From Actinomycetes bacterium (GTDB lineage: Bacteria; Actinomycetota; Actinomycetes; Propionibacteriales; Propionibacteriaceae), in the NCBI GenBank assembly GCA_023392635.1, contig JAEVYS010000004.1, forward strand, positions 1 through 59,481: a stretch of DNA of 59,481 bases. Direction: 5' to 3'. Each line of letters starts with the position of its first letter. The first letter of the stretch is position 1. Below, one piece after another: positions 17,836 to 27,374 of this stretch. The position numbers were made by a program, and so were the translations under genes. The notes below the pieces were generated by a model. That model saw only the letters and a list, made by a program, of their open reading frames with translations, had not been told where the DNA came from and ran no database searches.

Positions 17836-20690
17836 GGCTGCGGCTCCGGAATCGGCACGCGGGACAGCACGGTGGCACGCAGCTCGCCGGGCGGCGACTC
17901 CTCCTCCGGGCCGAGCGGGGCGCGGTGCAGCATGTAGGCGTCCATCACCGGCAACTGCGTCTCCGGGTCGACCGCCGAGGTGTACACCTCCCCGATCGCC
18001 GTGATCGCACCGCCGGTCGCGGCGGTCTCGAACCGGCAGATGCCGAAGTTCGAGCGGAACATCATCTGCCGCGTGTTGCGCATGCGGTCGAGAGCGGCCT
18101 GATGCCGTCCGGCGACGGCCTGCATGGCCGCGAACGCCGTGGACGGGTCGTTGAGCTGGGCCTCGATGACGGCGTCGTCGAGCGGCTTCGGACGGATGGG
18201 CGGCGGCCGTCTCCCGTCGGGTCGCTCGTCGAGCAGTGGCTTCACCCGCCACCGCCAGTCCGGGGGCTTGGCCGGGTTGAGGTGGCTTTTCAGCGCCTCG
18301 TCCGGAGGATCGGCGCCCTCGGGGTTGTCGTCGGGCCAGCCCCACGTCGGGAGCAGCACCGGGCTGCGCAGGAACTTCGCGCGGGTGGTCGCGACCAGGT
18401 CGTCCTCGGTGCGGCCTCCGGGCAGCAGCACCAGGTCGGCGTCGTGGCGGGTCCAGCCGAGGCGCTCGACGCCGAGCTTCGCGCGGAGCAGCTCCTGGAG
18501 CAGCATGGCGCTCTTGTCGAGGGCCTGGAGGTACACCGGCATCACGTTCTTGAAGCCGCTGGAGGTGAATTGCGCGATCCGTGCCGGCCGGGGGTCGGTG
18601 CCCCGCCAGTAGCTCATCAGGTTGGAGGCGGCATTGTGCACGTCGCCGGAGAGCAGGACGACCCGGCCGTGCTCGGCCAGCCGGCCGAGGAAGTGCTCGT
18701 AGGTGATGGGGTCGAACGCCCAGGTCTCCAGCGCGTCGGGGTTCGTGCCGGGCATGTGACGGCTGCCGGTGTCGAGCTCGGGATCGGTCAGTTCGGTGGC
18801 GCTCACCATGTCGAAAATGCGGTAGATCGCGCGTCCCACGATTTCGTCGAGGACCGGCGGGCCGATGACCTGCAGCGGCGCGATCACGACCAGGACCTCC
18901 TGCCCGGCGGCGAGCGGCGGCAGCGGTAGCTGGTCCACCAGCGCGTCGGCCGACACGTTCCCGGGAGGTCCGATCTCGGCGACGTAGCTGCGTCGGGTCC
19001 GGTTGTCGAGGGCCACCACCCGGTGCTTCGGGCCGTCGATGCTGAAGTGCCAGGTGATCGGCGGGCGCACGGCGGAGAACCGGCCGTCCCCGGTCGGCGT
19101 GTTGTCCAGGTGGTGCGCGAACATGTGGCCGATCGCGGTGAACGCCGCGTCCGCCGGGCCGGGCCGGCCCGCCGCGAACAGCTCGGTGGCGCGGTCGAGC
19201 AGGTCCCCGGGCAACTGTCCGCCGAGCTCGGGGTGCTGCGCGGTGGTGTGGAGGTCGTAGCGGCGAGGGTCGTTGCCCCAGTCCTGGAAGAGCGCGTAGG
19301 CGATCATGGCGTTGGTGAGGATCGACTGCCCCAGCGCCGTGTGCAGGACGCGGTGGCGCCACAGCGGGTTGAGGAAGTAGTCGTCGGTCACGTCGTGGTC
19401 GTCGAGGATCATGTAGGTGGGCGTGTTCGCCAGCACCCGCTGGACCTTGCCCAGGCCGCGCAGGAACTCCCGGTGCACCCGCTGGCTGCGCCGCCGCGCC
19501 TTCGCCCGCCGCTCGGGCGTGGCTTGGGAGGCCTTCTTCGCGCGCTCGGCGATCTTCTCCTTCTTGTCGTACAGGAACTGCGGGACCCGCTCCGGATACA
19601 CCGGTGGGGGGAACAGCACGTCCTCGGTGTCGGCGAGGGTGTCGAGCCAGGCCAGCGGCGGCCCGGAGGCCGCGCCGATCGAGTTGAGCTTCTGGGCGCC
19701 GGGCACGGCGACGCCCCAGCAGGCGGGCGACCACGCCATCAGGTAGGTGGCGGCGAACTCGCCCAGGGAGATGAGGTGGTTGTCGCCGTCCTCGCTGGTG
19801 AACTGTGCGCTGCGCGTGGTCAGGCCCAGTCGCCCGACCAGCGGATAGGGGCCGCCCAGGGCGAAGGACGCCAGGCCGGCCGGCAGGTCGCCCTTGGTGG
19901 CGGTGTCCGTGGCGGGCTCGGGACTGTAGGACGCGAGCGGGTCCATCGGGTCGGCCGGCGCCGGCCCGCGGGCGAGGATGCGGTCCACCTTCACGCGCTC
20001 GAGCGGGACGCCGGAGGTGTCCGTGCCGATCAGTTCCACGCCGAGTTCGGCCACGCGCAACATCTGGATGGTGGCGACGTCGTCGGCATAGATCTGGTCG
20101 CCGCCGAGGAACAGCTGGTGCACGCGCGAGCGGGGGTCGGACACCCGCTCGGACTGGTACTCGTCCAGCCAGGCCAGCGCGTCCCCGTCGTCATACAGCG
20201 GACGGCGGCACGAGCCGTAGGCGATCTGGAGGTCGTCGAGGGTGCTGGGTGGAAGGGCGAAGCTGGGCAGGATGCGGTCGCGGTAGCCGAGCGGCTCGCA
20301 GGTGACCCCGCTCACCGTGTGCTCGGTGAGCAGGCCCAGGTCGGCCAGGGTGGTCTTCGTCCCGCCGACCGTGATGGTCAGGTTGTAGGAGTAGGTGAAG
20401 TCGGGCTGGAGGACCTTGGCCGACGCGGGCGGGACACGCGCGGTCACCACCGCGATGTGCAGCCTGTCGCCGATCCGGATCGTGGCCTCGTTCGGTCGCG
20501 GAGGTTCCGCGTTGGGGTCCGGCGGATCGGAACTGCTCACGAAGACCGGGTTCGTGGTGTCGAACGCGACCGCGCCCTCGTACACGTCCAGCCGGACGGT
20601 GGCCGCCGCGCTGAGGAACACCTGCACCGCGACCAGCCCGGGCTCGACTCGCCTCAGTATCGGGCCCGCGAGGAGAAGCGGAAGGTCCAT
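17832..20690 (-). CDS. PhoD-like metallophosphatase domain protein (module gene 1, 952 aa)
   Basis: First gene of the five-gene unit. The four metal-site blocks of PhoD-type metallophosphoesterases are present in order: AYGSCRRP (~residue 157), FLGGDQIYADD (~197), ILDDHDVTDDY (~430) and LLSGDVHNAAS (~682). The enzyme class hydrolyses phosphomonoesters or diesters with a dinuclear metal centre. Unlike classical PhoD it has no Tat (RR) signal; the N-terminus is MDLPLLLAGPILRRVEPG. It is also much longer than the ~500-residue family norm, with long insertions and a ~200-residue C-terminal extension, so it probably acts in the cytoplasm or as part of a complex. The ATG at 20690 has only a weak ribosome binding site. 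The substrate cannot be deduced. Confidence 0.87.
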   Translation of the reverse strand: MDLPLLLAGPILRRVEPGLVAVQVFLSAAATVRLDVYEGAVAFDTTNPVFVSSSDPPDPNAEPPRPNEATIRIGDRLHIAVVTARVPPASAKVLQPDFTYSYNLTITVGGTKTTLADLGLLTEHTVSGVTCEPLGYRDRILPSFALPPSTLDDLQIAYGSCRRPLYDDGDALAWLDEYQSERVSDPRSRVHQLFLGGDQIYADDVATIQMLRVAELGVELIGTDTSGVPLERVKVDRILARGPAPADPMDPLASYSPEPATDTATKGDLPAGLASFALGGPYPLVGRLGLTTRSAQFTSEDGDNHLISLGEFAATYLMAWSPACWGVAVPGAQKLNSIGAASGPPLAWLDTLADTEDVLFPPPVYPERVPQFLYDKKEKIAERAKKASQATPERRAKARRRSQRVHREFLRGLGKVQRVLANTPTYMILDDHDVTDDYFLNPLWRHRVLHTALGQSILTNAMIAYALFQDWGNDPRRYDLHTTAQHPELGGQLPGDLLDRATELFAAGRPGPADAAFTAIGHMFAHHLDNTPTGDGRFSAVRPPITWHFSIDGPKHRVVALDNRTRRSYVAEIGPPGNVSADALVDQLPLPPLAAGQEVLVVIAPLQVIGPPVLDEIVGRAIYRIFDMVSATELTDPELDTGSRHMPGTNPDALETWAFDPITYEHFLGRLAEHGRVVLLSGDVHNAASNLMSYWRGTDPRPARIAQFTSSGFKNVMPVYLQALDKSAMLLQELLRAKLGVERLGWTRHDADLVLLPGGRTEDDLVATTRAKFLRSPVLLPTWGWPDDNPEGADPPDEALKSHLNPAKPPDWRWRVKPLLDERPDGRRPPPIRPKPLDDAVIEAQLNDPSTAFAAMQAVAGRHQAALDRMRNTRQMMFRSNFGICRFETAATGGAITAIGEVYTSAVDPETQLPVMDAYMLHRAPLGPEEESPPGELRATVLSRVPIPEPQP

Positions 20691-20782
20691 GGCGCCTGCC
20701 TGGAGGGGTGACGTCCTTTCGGCTGCTCTCGGACGCTACCGCTGGCCAAACCCTCCCGGTCAGGGGGAGAACTACGCCCGGG

Positions 20783-21517
20783 TCAGGACGACTTCACCAG
20801 GACGGGACCCTGGAGCGCCCAGGTCGGGCGGACCAGAACGTAGTCGAGCACCCCCTTCTTCGGCACGTCGAAGGCGAGGGAGGCATTGACCGAGCGGCCC
20901 GGCTCGACGGTGGCGACCCCTCCGGCGACGCCCGCGTGGCCCGACATGGCGGCGGCGGGATACGACCTGTCCGTGAGCCCCGTGACGTCGGCGAGGCTCA
21001 GGCTCACGGCGCCTGTCGAGCCGTTCCGGATCCCGACCTTCACCACGCAGAAGCGCCCGTGTGCCCTGATCGCGGTGCCGGCGGCGTCGGTGAACGTCCT
21101 GCTGCCGCACGTCACGCTCTTCACCGTGAGCCCGACGCCATTCTCATTGACGACCCTGAGGCCGGGCTGAATCGCCTTCGACACGTCGGGAACCGCCGCA
21201 TCCGGCGTCCCCGCCGTTGAGTTGTGCGGCGCCGCACCGAAAAACAGAATCGGCCCGACCGTCGCGAACACCAGGCTGATGACCATCGCCGCAACGGCGA
21301 GCCCCCGGCCGGTTCCGCGATTGAATCCCACGAGCGCCAGCCCGAACCCCGTGACCAGGGGGACGAAGGTGAGCAGCAGGATGCCGGGAACGGCCACGAC
21401 CAGGACCGCGAGCACCGCGCCCACCGTGGCAAGGACCAATGCGCTCAACGCCAGGAGGTTGCGAGCCGGCGGTGCCTCGTCGGATGACACTCCCGGTGGC
21501 ATCTGCACCTGCGTCAC
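20783..21517 (-). CDS. Membrane-anchored DUF4352-like protein
   Basis: A 244-residue protein with two or three N-terminal membrane helices (residues ~25-60 and ~70-95, LALSALVLATVGAVLAVLVV and LAVAAMVISLVFATVGPIL), then an extracytoplasmic beta-sandwich. The outer part (VNENGVGLTVKSVTCG, FCVVKVGIRNGSTGAVSL, LAFDVPKKG) follows the pattern of the telokin-like DUF4352 domain found in many Gram-positive surface proteins of unknown role. Two cysteines in that domain (CGSRTF and FCVV) could form a disulfide. It is transcribed away from the TIR gene and lies just upstream of the giant module on the same strand, 92 bases apart. Function is unknown. Confidence 0.85.
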   Translation of the reverse strand: MTQVQMPPGVSSDEAPPARNLLALSALVLATVGAVLAVLVVAVPGILLLTFVPLVTGFGLALVGFNRGTGRGLAVAAMVISLVFATVGPILFFGAAPHNSTAGTPDAAVPDVSKAIQPGLRVVNENGVGLTVKSVTCGSRTFTDAAGTAIRAHGRFCVVKVGIRNGSTGAVSLSLADVTGLTDRSYPAAAMSGHAGVAGGVATVEPGRSVNASLAFDVPKKGVLDYVLVRPTWALQGPVLVKSS

Positions 21518-21723
21518 GGAATCCCCTCCAAGGGTGGAATGCTCACGATGCGCGAAAAGCCCGGCACCTGGAAATGCACGCTACTGGCCGGTGTCTGCGC
21601 GCGCAGTCCCTCCGGTGGGCGACTTGGGGGCTGGAAATCCCCGAACACGCGCGGTCCCGCGATTCCTTCGACCGGGCCATTGTGCTGAGCGACCCCGCCG
21701 GGCCGCCCCGTCGAGAATGCACT

Positions 21724-24609
21724 GTGGGCACTGCGTGGGATGCGTTCATTTCCTACGCGCGCGCCGATTCCGAGGCCACGGCCATTGCGGTCCAGCGCGG
21801 ACTGGAGCGCTTCGCGCGTCCCTGGAACCAGCGCAGGGCCGTCCGCATCTTCCGCGACGACGCCGCGATGTCGACGAACCCGGCGCTGTGGTCGTCGATC
21901 GAGGCCGGCCTCACCGCAGCCGGTCACCTCGTCGTGCTGCTCAGCCCCGCCGCAGCCATCTCCGCCTACGTCGACAAGGAGATCCGCTGGTGGCTCGAGC
22001 ACAAGGGGCCGGCGACCGTCCTGCTGGTGCTCGACGCGGGCGAACTGGACTGGGACGACGCCGGTAACCGGTTCACCGCGGACAGCGCGGTGCCGCCGTG
22101 CCTGTCCGACGCCTTCGCTGAGGAGCCGCGGTGGCTCGACCTGCGGTGGACGCACGCCTCGCCCTCCCCGGCCGCCGACCCGCGGTTCGCCGCAGCCATG
22201 GCCGATCTCTCCGCCCCGATCCGCGGCGTGGCACGCGACGAGCTCATCGGCGAGGACCTCACCCAGCACCGACGGGTGCGGCGCCTCACGCGCTCGGCGG
22301 TGAGCCTGCTGGTGCTCCTGCTGGTCGTGTCGGTCGTCTCCACCGTGCTGGCGATCCGGCAGCGGGACGACGTGCTGCGCCAGGCGGTCACGCTGCGATC
22401 CCGGCAGCTCGCCAGCACCGCCACGGGGCTGCTCGACTCCGATCTCCGGCTCGGCCAGTTGCTGGCGGTGCAGGGCTTCCGCACCGAGCGGTCGGAGGCC
22501 ACCGAGCAGGCGCTCCGGCAGGCAGCCTTCGCCTCGCCGTTGATCGAGCGCTTCACCACCTTCGACGCCGACATCGCCGGCCTCGCCCGCAGCTCGGACG
22601 GCTCCACAGTAGCGGTCGCCCTGGTGGACGGCCGGGTGTACACCGTGGCGACGCAGGCCCGCGCCGCGCCGGTGCTCCGGTTCACGACCCCGGCCCCGGC
22701 GAACGCGCTGCGACTGAGCGCGGACGGGAACGTGCTCCTCGCCTCCACCCGGGACGGCGTGACGGTCGCCGACGGGGCAGGCACCCGGCACCTGCCCGGC
22801 GACCCGCCCGCCCCGCTGGACGCGATCGCCCTCTCTGCGTCGGGATCGCGCGTCGCCCTGGTCACAGGCACCACCACCGGCCGGATCGTGGTGGTCGACA
22901 CCGGTACGGGGCAGACGATCAGCCGACGCCGGGACCCCCTCGGCGTGCCGCCGGGCACGCCCGTGCTCTACCCGCAGTACACCGCACGGCTCGGTTTCGT
23001 CGACGACCGCACCCTTCGACTGCTGGGTGTCGATGCGCGGTGGGCCGACCTCGACCTGCGGACCGGGCGGACCAGCCGAGCCGGCTCGACCACCTGGGCG
23101 CCCTACGCGAACCTCTTCGTCCCCTCACCGGACGCGGACTACCTGTTGTCCGCGCCGATCAGCAACGGCCGGGGCGTCCAGCTGTGGCGCACGGGGCGCG
23201 CGGGGCGGGACCGTCCCCCCCAGCGTGCGGACGTCACGCTCACCGACCCGCTCGATCTCGCGGTGAGCCCGGACGGCCGGCTCGTGCTGGTGAACGACGC
23301 CTCGACCGGCCTCTCGGTTGCCCCGGTGTCCCGCCCCGACCAGGCACCGGTGGTGCCGGCGACGCGGGTCCCGGGGGTCAGCGGGATCACCGCGATCGAG
23401 TTCGTCGGCCCCACCACGGCGGTTGTCGCCGCCCGTACCGAACTCGTCTTCCTGCGCTTCGGCGGCGTCGGCCGGTCGGCGACCGCGACGCCGCTCGTTC
23501 CCCGGGGAGTCGGCGGGGTGCCCGAGTACGCCGCCGACTTCCGCGATTCGCGCCTGTCGGTGTCGCCCGACGGGTCGCGGGTCGCCGTCTTCCAGCTGAA
23601 CAGCGCCGAACTCGAGATCGTCCCCCTGCCCGGGCGGCAGGCGGCGGCCCAGCCCCGAGTGGCGTTGGGGGCGTCCGACCTGCTGGACGCCCTGTTCGGG
23701 GCGGTCTGGCTCGACAACGACACGGCCCTGGTGCTGAGCGCCGAGCCCGGCGGCGTGGTGAAGGGCCTGCCGCCCGGCGTGGCCCGGTGGAACCTCGGGC
23801 TGCGCCTGCTGGACTCCGAGGGCGACCGCGAGGTGCCGATCGGTGCGATGCCGACGCCGGCCGGCACCGTCCTGGTGGCGACGTCGGGCGGCACGATCCA
23901 GACCCGGTCGGGAACGGGCCGGCTCGTCGGCGAGGTCGATGCCGACACCTCCGGCACCAGGTTCGACCTGGCCGGGTTCACCCGGGACGGCCGCTCCCTC
24001 GCCCTCGTCTCCAGCGGGAGCACGGGCCTGGCCGGCGCCGGCGAGACGACCGGGCCGCCGGTGCTCACGGTGGTGGACGTCGCCACCGGGTCCACCCTCC
24101 ACACGCAGCGCTGGCCGGACGGCTCCGTCGTGGCGGGGCTGGCGGTCGCGGGCACCACCGTGCTGGTCTCGCACCCCGACGGCACGGTGGACGTCCTCGC
24201 CGACCTCGGGCGCGGCCCGTCGGCCCTCGTGACCACCGCGGGCAGCCGCACCAGCACGGGCTCGGCGCAGGAGAACCCGCCGGTGGTCGGCGCGAACGGG
24301 CTGGTGGGCTTCCCGACCCGTTCGGGGCTGCAGTTGTACGACCTGGCCACCCTCCAGCCGTCCGGCACCCTGCCGGTGCCACCGGGCCTGGAGGCCGTCC
24401 CGCGCACCTACGCGTTCGCCCCCGACGGGCACACCCTGGTGACGGGCTATTTCGGTGGCGATCCCCGCACCGCGCAGGTCAGCGCCCGCGACCTGGGGAC
24501 TCCGGCGATCGTCGCCTCGCTGTGTGCGACCGCGGGCTCGCCCATCACCCCCGACGACTGGCGCCGCGTGGTGGGCGACACCCCGCCGGACGACCCCGGT
24601 TGTCGCTGA
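21724..24609 (+). CDS. TIR domain - transmembrane - beta-propeller protein
   Basis: The GTG at 21724 is chosen because the TIR domain begins almost at once (TAWDAFISYARADS); the open frame continues upstream to 21439, but that part would overlap the divergent gene. In this numbering (961 residues), the TIR domain spans ~1-130, with Glu86 in VDKEIRWWL where NAD-cleaving TIR enzymes carry their catalytic Glu. A single membrane helix (SLLVLLLVVSVVSTVLAI) is at ~191-211. A linker of the type seen before WD40 domains (RQLASTATGLLDSDLRLGQL) follows, then degenerate propeller blades marked by SSDGSTVA, SADGNVLL, SPDGRLVLV and SPDGSRVAV. Plausibly the outer propeller senses a ligand and the inner TIR signals or degrades NAD. 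Immunity is inferred from architecture, not shown. Confidence 0.88.
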   Translation: MGTAWDAFISYARADSEATAIAVQRGLERFARPWNQRRAVRIFRDDAAMSTNPALWSSIEAGLTAAGHLVVLLSPAAAISAYVDKEIRWWLEHKGPATVLLVLDAGELDWDDAGNRFTADSAVPPCLSDAFAEEPRWLDLRWTHASPSPAADPRFAAAMADLSAPIRGVARDELIGEDLTQHRRVRRLTRSAVSLLVLLLVVSVVSTVLAIRQRDDVLRQAVTLRSRQLASTATGLLDSDLRLGQLLAVQGFRTERSEATEQALRQAAFASPLIERFTTFDADIAGLARSSDGSTVAVALVDGRVYTVATQARAAPVLRFTTPAPANALRLSADGNVLLASTRDGVTVADGAGTRHLPGDPPAPLDAIALSASGSRVALVTGTTTGRIVVVDTGTGQTISRRRDPLGVPPGTPVLYPQYTARLGFVDDRTLRLLGVDARWADLDLRTGRTSRAGSTTWAPYANLFVPSPDADYLLSAPISNGRGVQLWRTGRAGRDRPPQRADVTLTDPLDLAVSPDGRLVLVNDASTGLSVAPVSRPDQAPVVPATRVPGVSGITAIEFVGPTTAVVAARTELVFLRFGGVGRSATATPLVPRGVGGVPEYAADFRDSRLSVSPDGSRVAVFQLNSAELEIVPLPGRQAAAQPRVALGASDLLDALFGAVWLDNDTALVLSAEPGGVVKGLPPGVARWNLGLRLLDSEGDREVPIGAMPTPAGTVLVATSGGTIQTRSGTGRLVGEVDADTSGTRFDLAGFTRDGRSLALVSSGSTGLAGAGETTGPPVLTVVDVATGSTLHTQRWPDGSVVAGLAVAGTTVLVSHPDGTVDVLADLGRGPSALVTTAGSRTSTGSAQENPPVVGANGLVGFPTRSGLQLYDLATLQPSGTLPVPPGLEAVPRTYAFAPDGHTLVTGYFGGDPRTAQVSARDLGTPAIVASLCATAGSPITPDDWRRVVGDTPPDDPGCR

Positions 24610-24689
24610 CCGCCCCGTCCGGCGTAGTCCATTGTGCTGAGGCCCCCGGAGCGCTCGAACCTCGACCGGGCCGCTCCCACCCGTCCACA

Positions 24690-27371
24690 ATGACTGCCAT
24701 GGCTCAGTCGGACACCGGCGGACCGGTCATCCGCACGCCCGACCAGCTCTTGCGAGTCTTCGTCTCCTCCACCCTCGGCGAGCTCGCCGCCGAGCGTCGG
24801 GCGGCCCGTGCGGCGATCGAACGCCTGCACCTGGCGCCGGTGATGTTCGAGCTGGGCGCCCGGCCGCACCCGCCGCGCAAGCTCTACCGCAGCTACCTGG
24901 AGCAGAGCGACGTCTTCGTCGGCATCTACTGGGAGCGCTACGGGTGGATCGCGCCCGGAGAGCAGATCTCGGGGCTGGAGGACGAGTACGTCCTGGCCGA
25001 CCCCCGGATGCCGAAGCTGATCTACCTGAAGGCCAGCTCGGCACGAGAACCCCGGCTCACGGAACTCATCGAGCGCATCAAGGCCGACGACACCGCCAGC
25101 TACGTCACCTTCGAGACCGAGGACCAGCTGCGTGGCTTCCTGGTGCGCGACCTGGCGACGCTCCTGGCCGAGCGCTTCCAGGCCGGGGCCGAACCGGACG
25201 AGGGGGCGGAGGCCCCCCCACTCGAGGCGAACCCCGTCTTCGAGCAGGTGCCGCCGCCCTACACCCCGATCGTGGGACGCGAGAAGGAGATCGAGGAGAT
25301 CGTCGAGCTGCTCGAGGGACGGCAGGCGCGCGTGGTCACCCTGGTCGGGGCCGGGGGCATCGGCAAGAGCCGGCTCGCCATCGAGGTCGCCCTGCGTGCC
25401 GGACCGAAGTTCGCCGACGGGGTCGCGTTCGTCGCCCTGGAGAACGTCCTCGACCCGAAGCTCCTGCTGCCCTCGATCGCGCGCGCGCTCGGCATCGGCG
25501 AGAGCGGTGAGGCCGGTACCGACGAGCGTCTGCCGATCGCCCTCGCCCAGCGGCGGGTGCTGATCGTGCTGGACAACTTCGAGCAGATCGTGGAGGCGGC
25601 GCCCGCGCTCGTTCGCTTGTACGCGGCGGCGCCCGAGGCGGTGTTCCTGGTGACCAGCCGGGCGGTGCTGCGCATCCGCGGCGAGTACGTGTATGAGCTC
25701 GACGGGCTCGGCACGCCGCCGTCCGAGGAGCCGACGACCGTCGCCGGCGCGCTGGAGAGCGAGGCCGTCCAGCTGTTCGTGGAGCGTGCCTCTGCGGTGC
25801 AGGGCGACTTCGAGCTGAGCGAGGCCAACGTCGCTGCGGTCGTCGGGATCTGCCAGCAGCTGGAGGGCTCACCGCTGGCGATCGAGCTGGCCGCCGCGCG
25901 CGTCCGGGCGCTCACGCCGGAGGCGATCCTGCAGCGGCTCGACAGCCCGCTGGCGCTCCTCGCGAGCGCCGCGCGGGACGTGCCGGCCCGCCAGCGGACG
26001 CTGCAGGCGACCATCGAGTGGAGCTGCAACCTGCTCACGCCGGAGCAGCGCGACCTGCTCGCCGACCTGTCGGTGTTCGCCCTGGGATTCACCTACCAGG
26101 CCGTCGAGGCGGTCGGTGCCGGGCGGCCGTGGCTGGAGCGGGAATTGGAGGGCCTGGCTGCCCTGATCGACAACTCACTGCTGCGCCAGCACAGCCAGTC
26201 GGGCATGCCGGTGTTCTCCATGCCGGTGACCGTGCGGCAGTACGCCGCCGCACAGCTGGAGAAGCGTGGTGACCGCGACCAGCTGCGCGCCGCGCACGCC
26301 CGCTACTACACCGACCTCGCCAAGCGGGTGGGTCCGGTGATGCACGGTCCGGGGCAGGTGGAGACGGCGGCGCACCTGGAGTGGGAGCTGCCGAACCTGA
26401 GGACGGCGGTGCTCTACAGCATCGAGCTGGGACGTCCCGACGACGCCGGCGACCTGGCCTGGGCCCTGCTGGAGTTCTGGTGGTTCGGGGGCTACTTCGC
26501 CCAGATGCGGGTGTACATGGAGGAGCTGCTGGCGAAGGCGCGCGACAAGGCCGGCGAGCACACCCGGGCCGTCGCGAGCTTCCTGATCAGCTGGGTGGAC
26601 ATGTGGCTGAAGCCGTCGGCGGAACTGGCGGCCGCCTTCGACGAGACCAGGCACCAGTTCGCGAACACCGGCGACGTGAGCGGGGAGGCCCTCGCCACCG
26701 CGTGTGCCGCCTTCACCCGGATCTCGCTGCCCGACCCGGACGCGGACGCCTGCCGGGCCGAGCTGAGGCACGCGGTCGAGCTGTTCGAGAGCGTGCACGA
26801 CGCCTGGGGTGCTGCACTGGCACTGGTCGGCCTGGGACGGGTGGAGTCGGTCCTGGGCAACGACGCGGCGGCCGCGGAGCACTACCTGCGTGCCGGCAAG
26901 GTGGCGCGGGAGCACTCCGACACGCTGGCCACCCTGATCACCGACCACCACATCGGCCGGGTGCAGCTGTTCGCCGGGCAGCTCGCCGAGGCCGAACGCA
27001 CCTTCCGCGCGAGCGTGTACCTCTCCAACAACCTCACGATGGAGGGTGGCGTGACCGACGGCCTCGAGGGGCTGTCCGCCATCGCCGCCGCGCGCGGCCA
27101 GGTCGAGCGCGCCGGGCGGCTGGCCGGAGCGGCGGCCGCCCTGCGCCAGCGACTCGGGCTCTACGAGGTGCCGGCCTTCGTGTTCCACGAGCGGTACCTG
27201 GACGCCGTCCGCTCGACCGACGCAGACCTGCTCGAAGCGGCGCTCGCCCACGGGAGGGAGTTGACGACCGCGGAAGCCGTGGCGCTCGCGCTGGGAGACG
27301 GTCCGACGCCGCCGACGGCCTCGATCGCGCCGTCCAACCCGCCGGAGGAGGCCGCCGCGGTCGCGTCCTGA
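24690..27371 (+). CDS. DUF4062 - STAND NTPase - TPR protein
   Basis: An 893-residue signalling protein. Residues ~18-150 match the DUF4062 domain (LRVFVSSTLGELAAERR), a TIR-like fold found at the N-terminus of STAND proteins. The NTPase has Walker A GAGGIGKS at 220-227 (Lys226), Walker B VLIVLDN with Asp295, the sensor VTSRAVLRIRGE and the GxP-type GSPLAIELAAARV. The C-terminal third is helical and TPR-like (YLRAGKVAREHSD, AERTFRASVYL). Such proteins switch from ADP- to ATP-bound oligomers when the repeats bind a trigger. The open frame extends far upstream, but ATG 24690 (or 24699) is the sensible start, 80 bases after the TIR gene. Neither has a convincing ribosome binding site. It probably acts with the TIR protein. 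Confidence 0.9.
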   Translation: MTAMAQSDTGGPVIRTPDQLLRVFVSSTLGELAAERRAARAAIERLHLAPVMFELGARPHPPRKLYRSYLEQSDVFVGIYWERYGWIAPGEQISGLEDEYVLADPRMPKLIYLKASSAREPRLTELIERIKADDTASYVTFETEDQLRGFLVRDLATLLAERFQAGAEPDEGAEAPPLEANPVFEQVPPPYTPIVGREKEIEEIVELLEGRQARVVTLVGAGGIGKSRLAIEVALRAGPKFADGVAFVALENVLDPKLLLPSIARALGIGESGEAGTDERLPIALAQRRVLIVLDNFEQIVEAAPALVRLYAAAPEAVFLVTSRAVLRIRGEYVYELDGLGTPPSEEPTTVAGALESEAVQLFVERASAVQGDFELSEANVAAVVGICQQLEGSPLAIELAAARVRALTPEAILQRLDSPLALLASAARDVPARQRTLQATIEWSCNLLTPEQRDLLADLSVFALGFTYQAVEAVGAGRPWLERELEGLAALIDNSLLRQHSQSGMPVFSMPVTVRQYAAAQLEKRGDRDQLRAAHARYYTDLAKRVGPVMHGPGQVETAAHLEWELPNLRTAVLYSIELGRPDDAGDLAWALLEFWWFGGYFAQMRVYMEELLAKARDKAGEHTRAVASFLISWVDMWLKPSAELAAAFDETRHQFANTGDVSGEALATACAAFTRISLPDPDADACRAELRHAVELFESVHDAWGAALALVGLGRVESVLGNDAAAAEHYLRAGKVAREHSDTLATLITDHHIGRVQLFAGQLAEAERTFRASVYLSNNLTMEGGVTDGLEGLSAIAAARGQVERAGRLAGAAAALRQRLGLYEVPAFVFHERYLDAVRSTDADLLEAALAHGRELTTAEAVALALGDGPTPPTASIAPSNPPEEAAAVAS

Positions 27372-27374
27372 CGC

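Noticed and set aside
14476..17937. 1153-codon open frame opposite the DUF6603-like gene
   Set aside because: Composition is that of a shadow frame, and the minus-strand product has ordered beta strands and coupled neighbours.
5753..20690. The giant module as a contractile injection system, phage tail or polymorphic-toxin locus
   Set aside because: No sheath, tube, baseplate, AAA+ ATPase, RHS/YD repeats or immunity genes were found in or around it.
21439..21723. Longer start for the TIR protein
   Set aside because: The extra part has no conserved look and would overlap the divergent membrane-protein gene; GTG 21724 directly precedes the domain.
22131..24689. Upstream extension of the STAND gene frame through the TIR gene
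   Set aside because: The region is read in another frame as a clear TIR-propeller protein; the DUF4062 domain starts just after ATG 24690.
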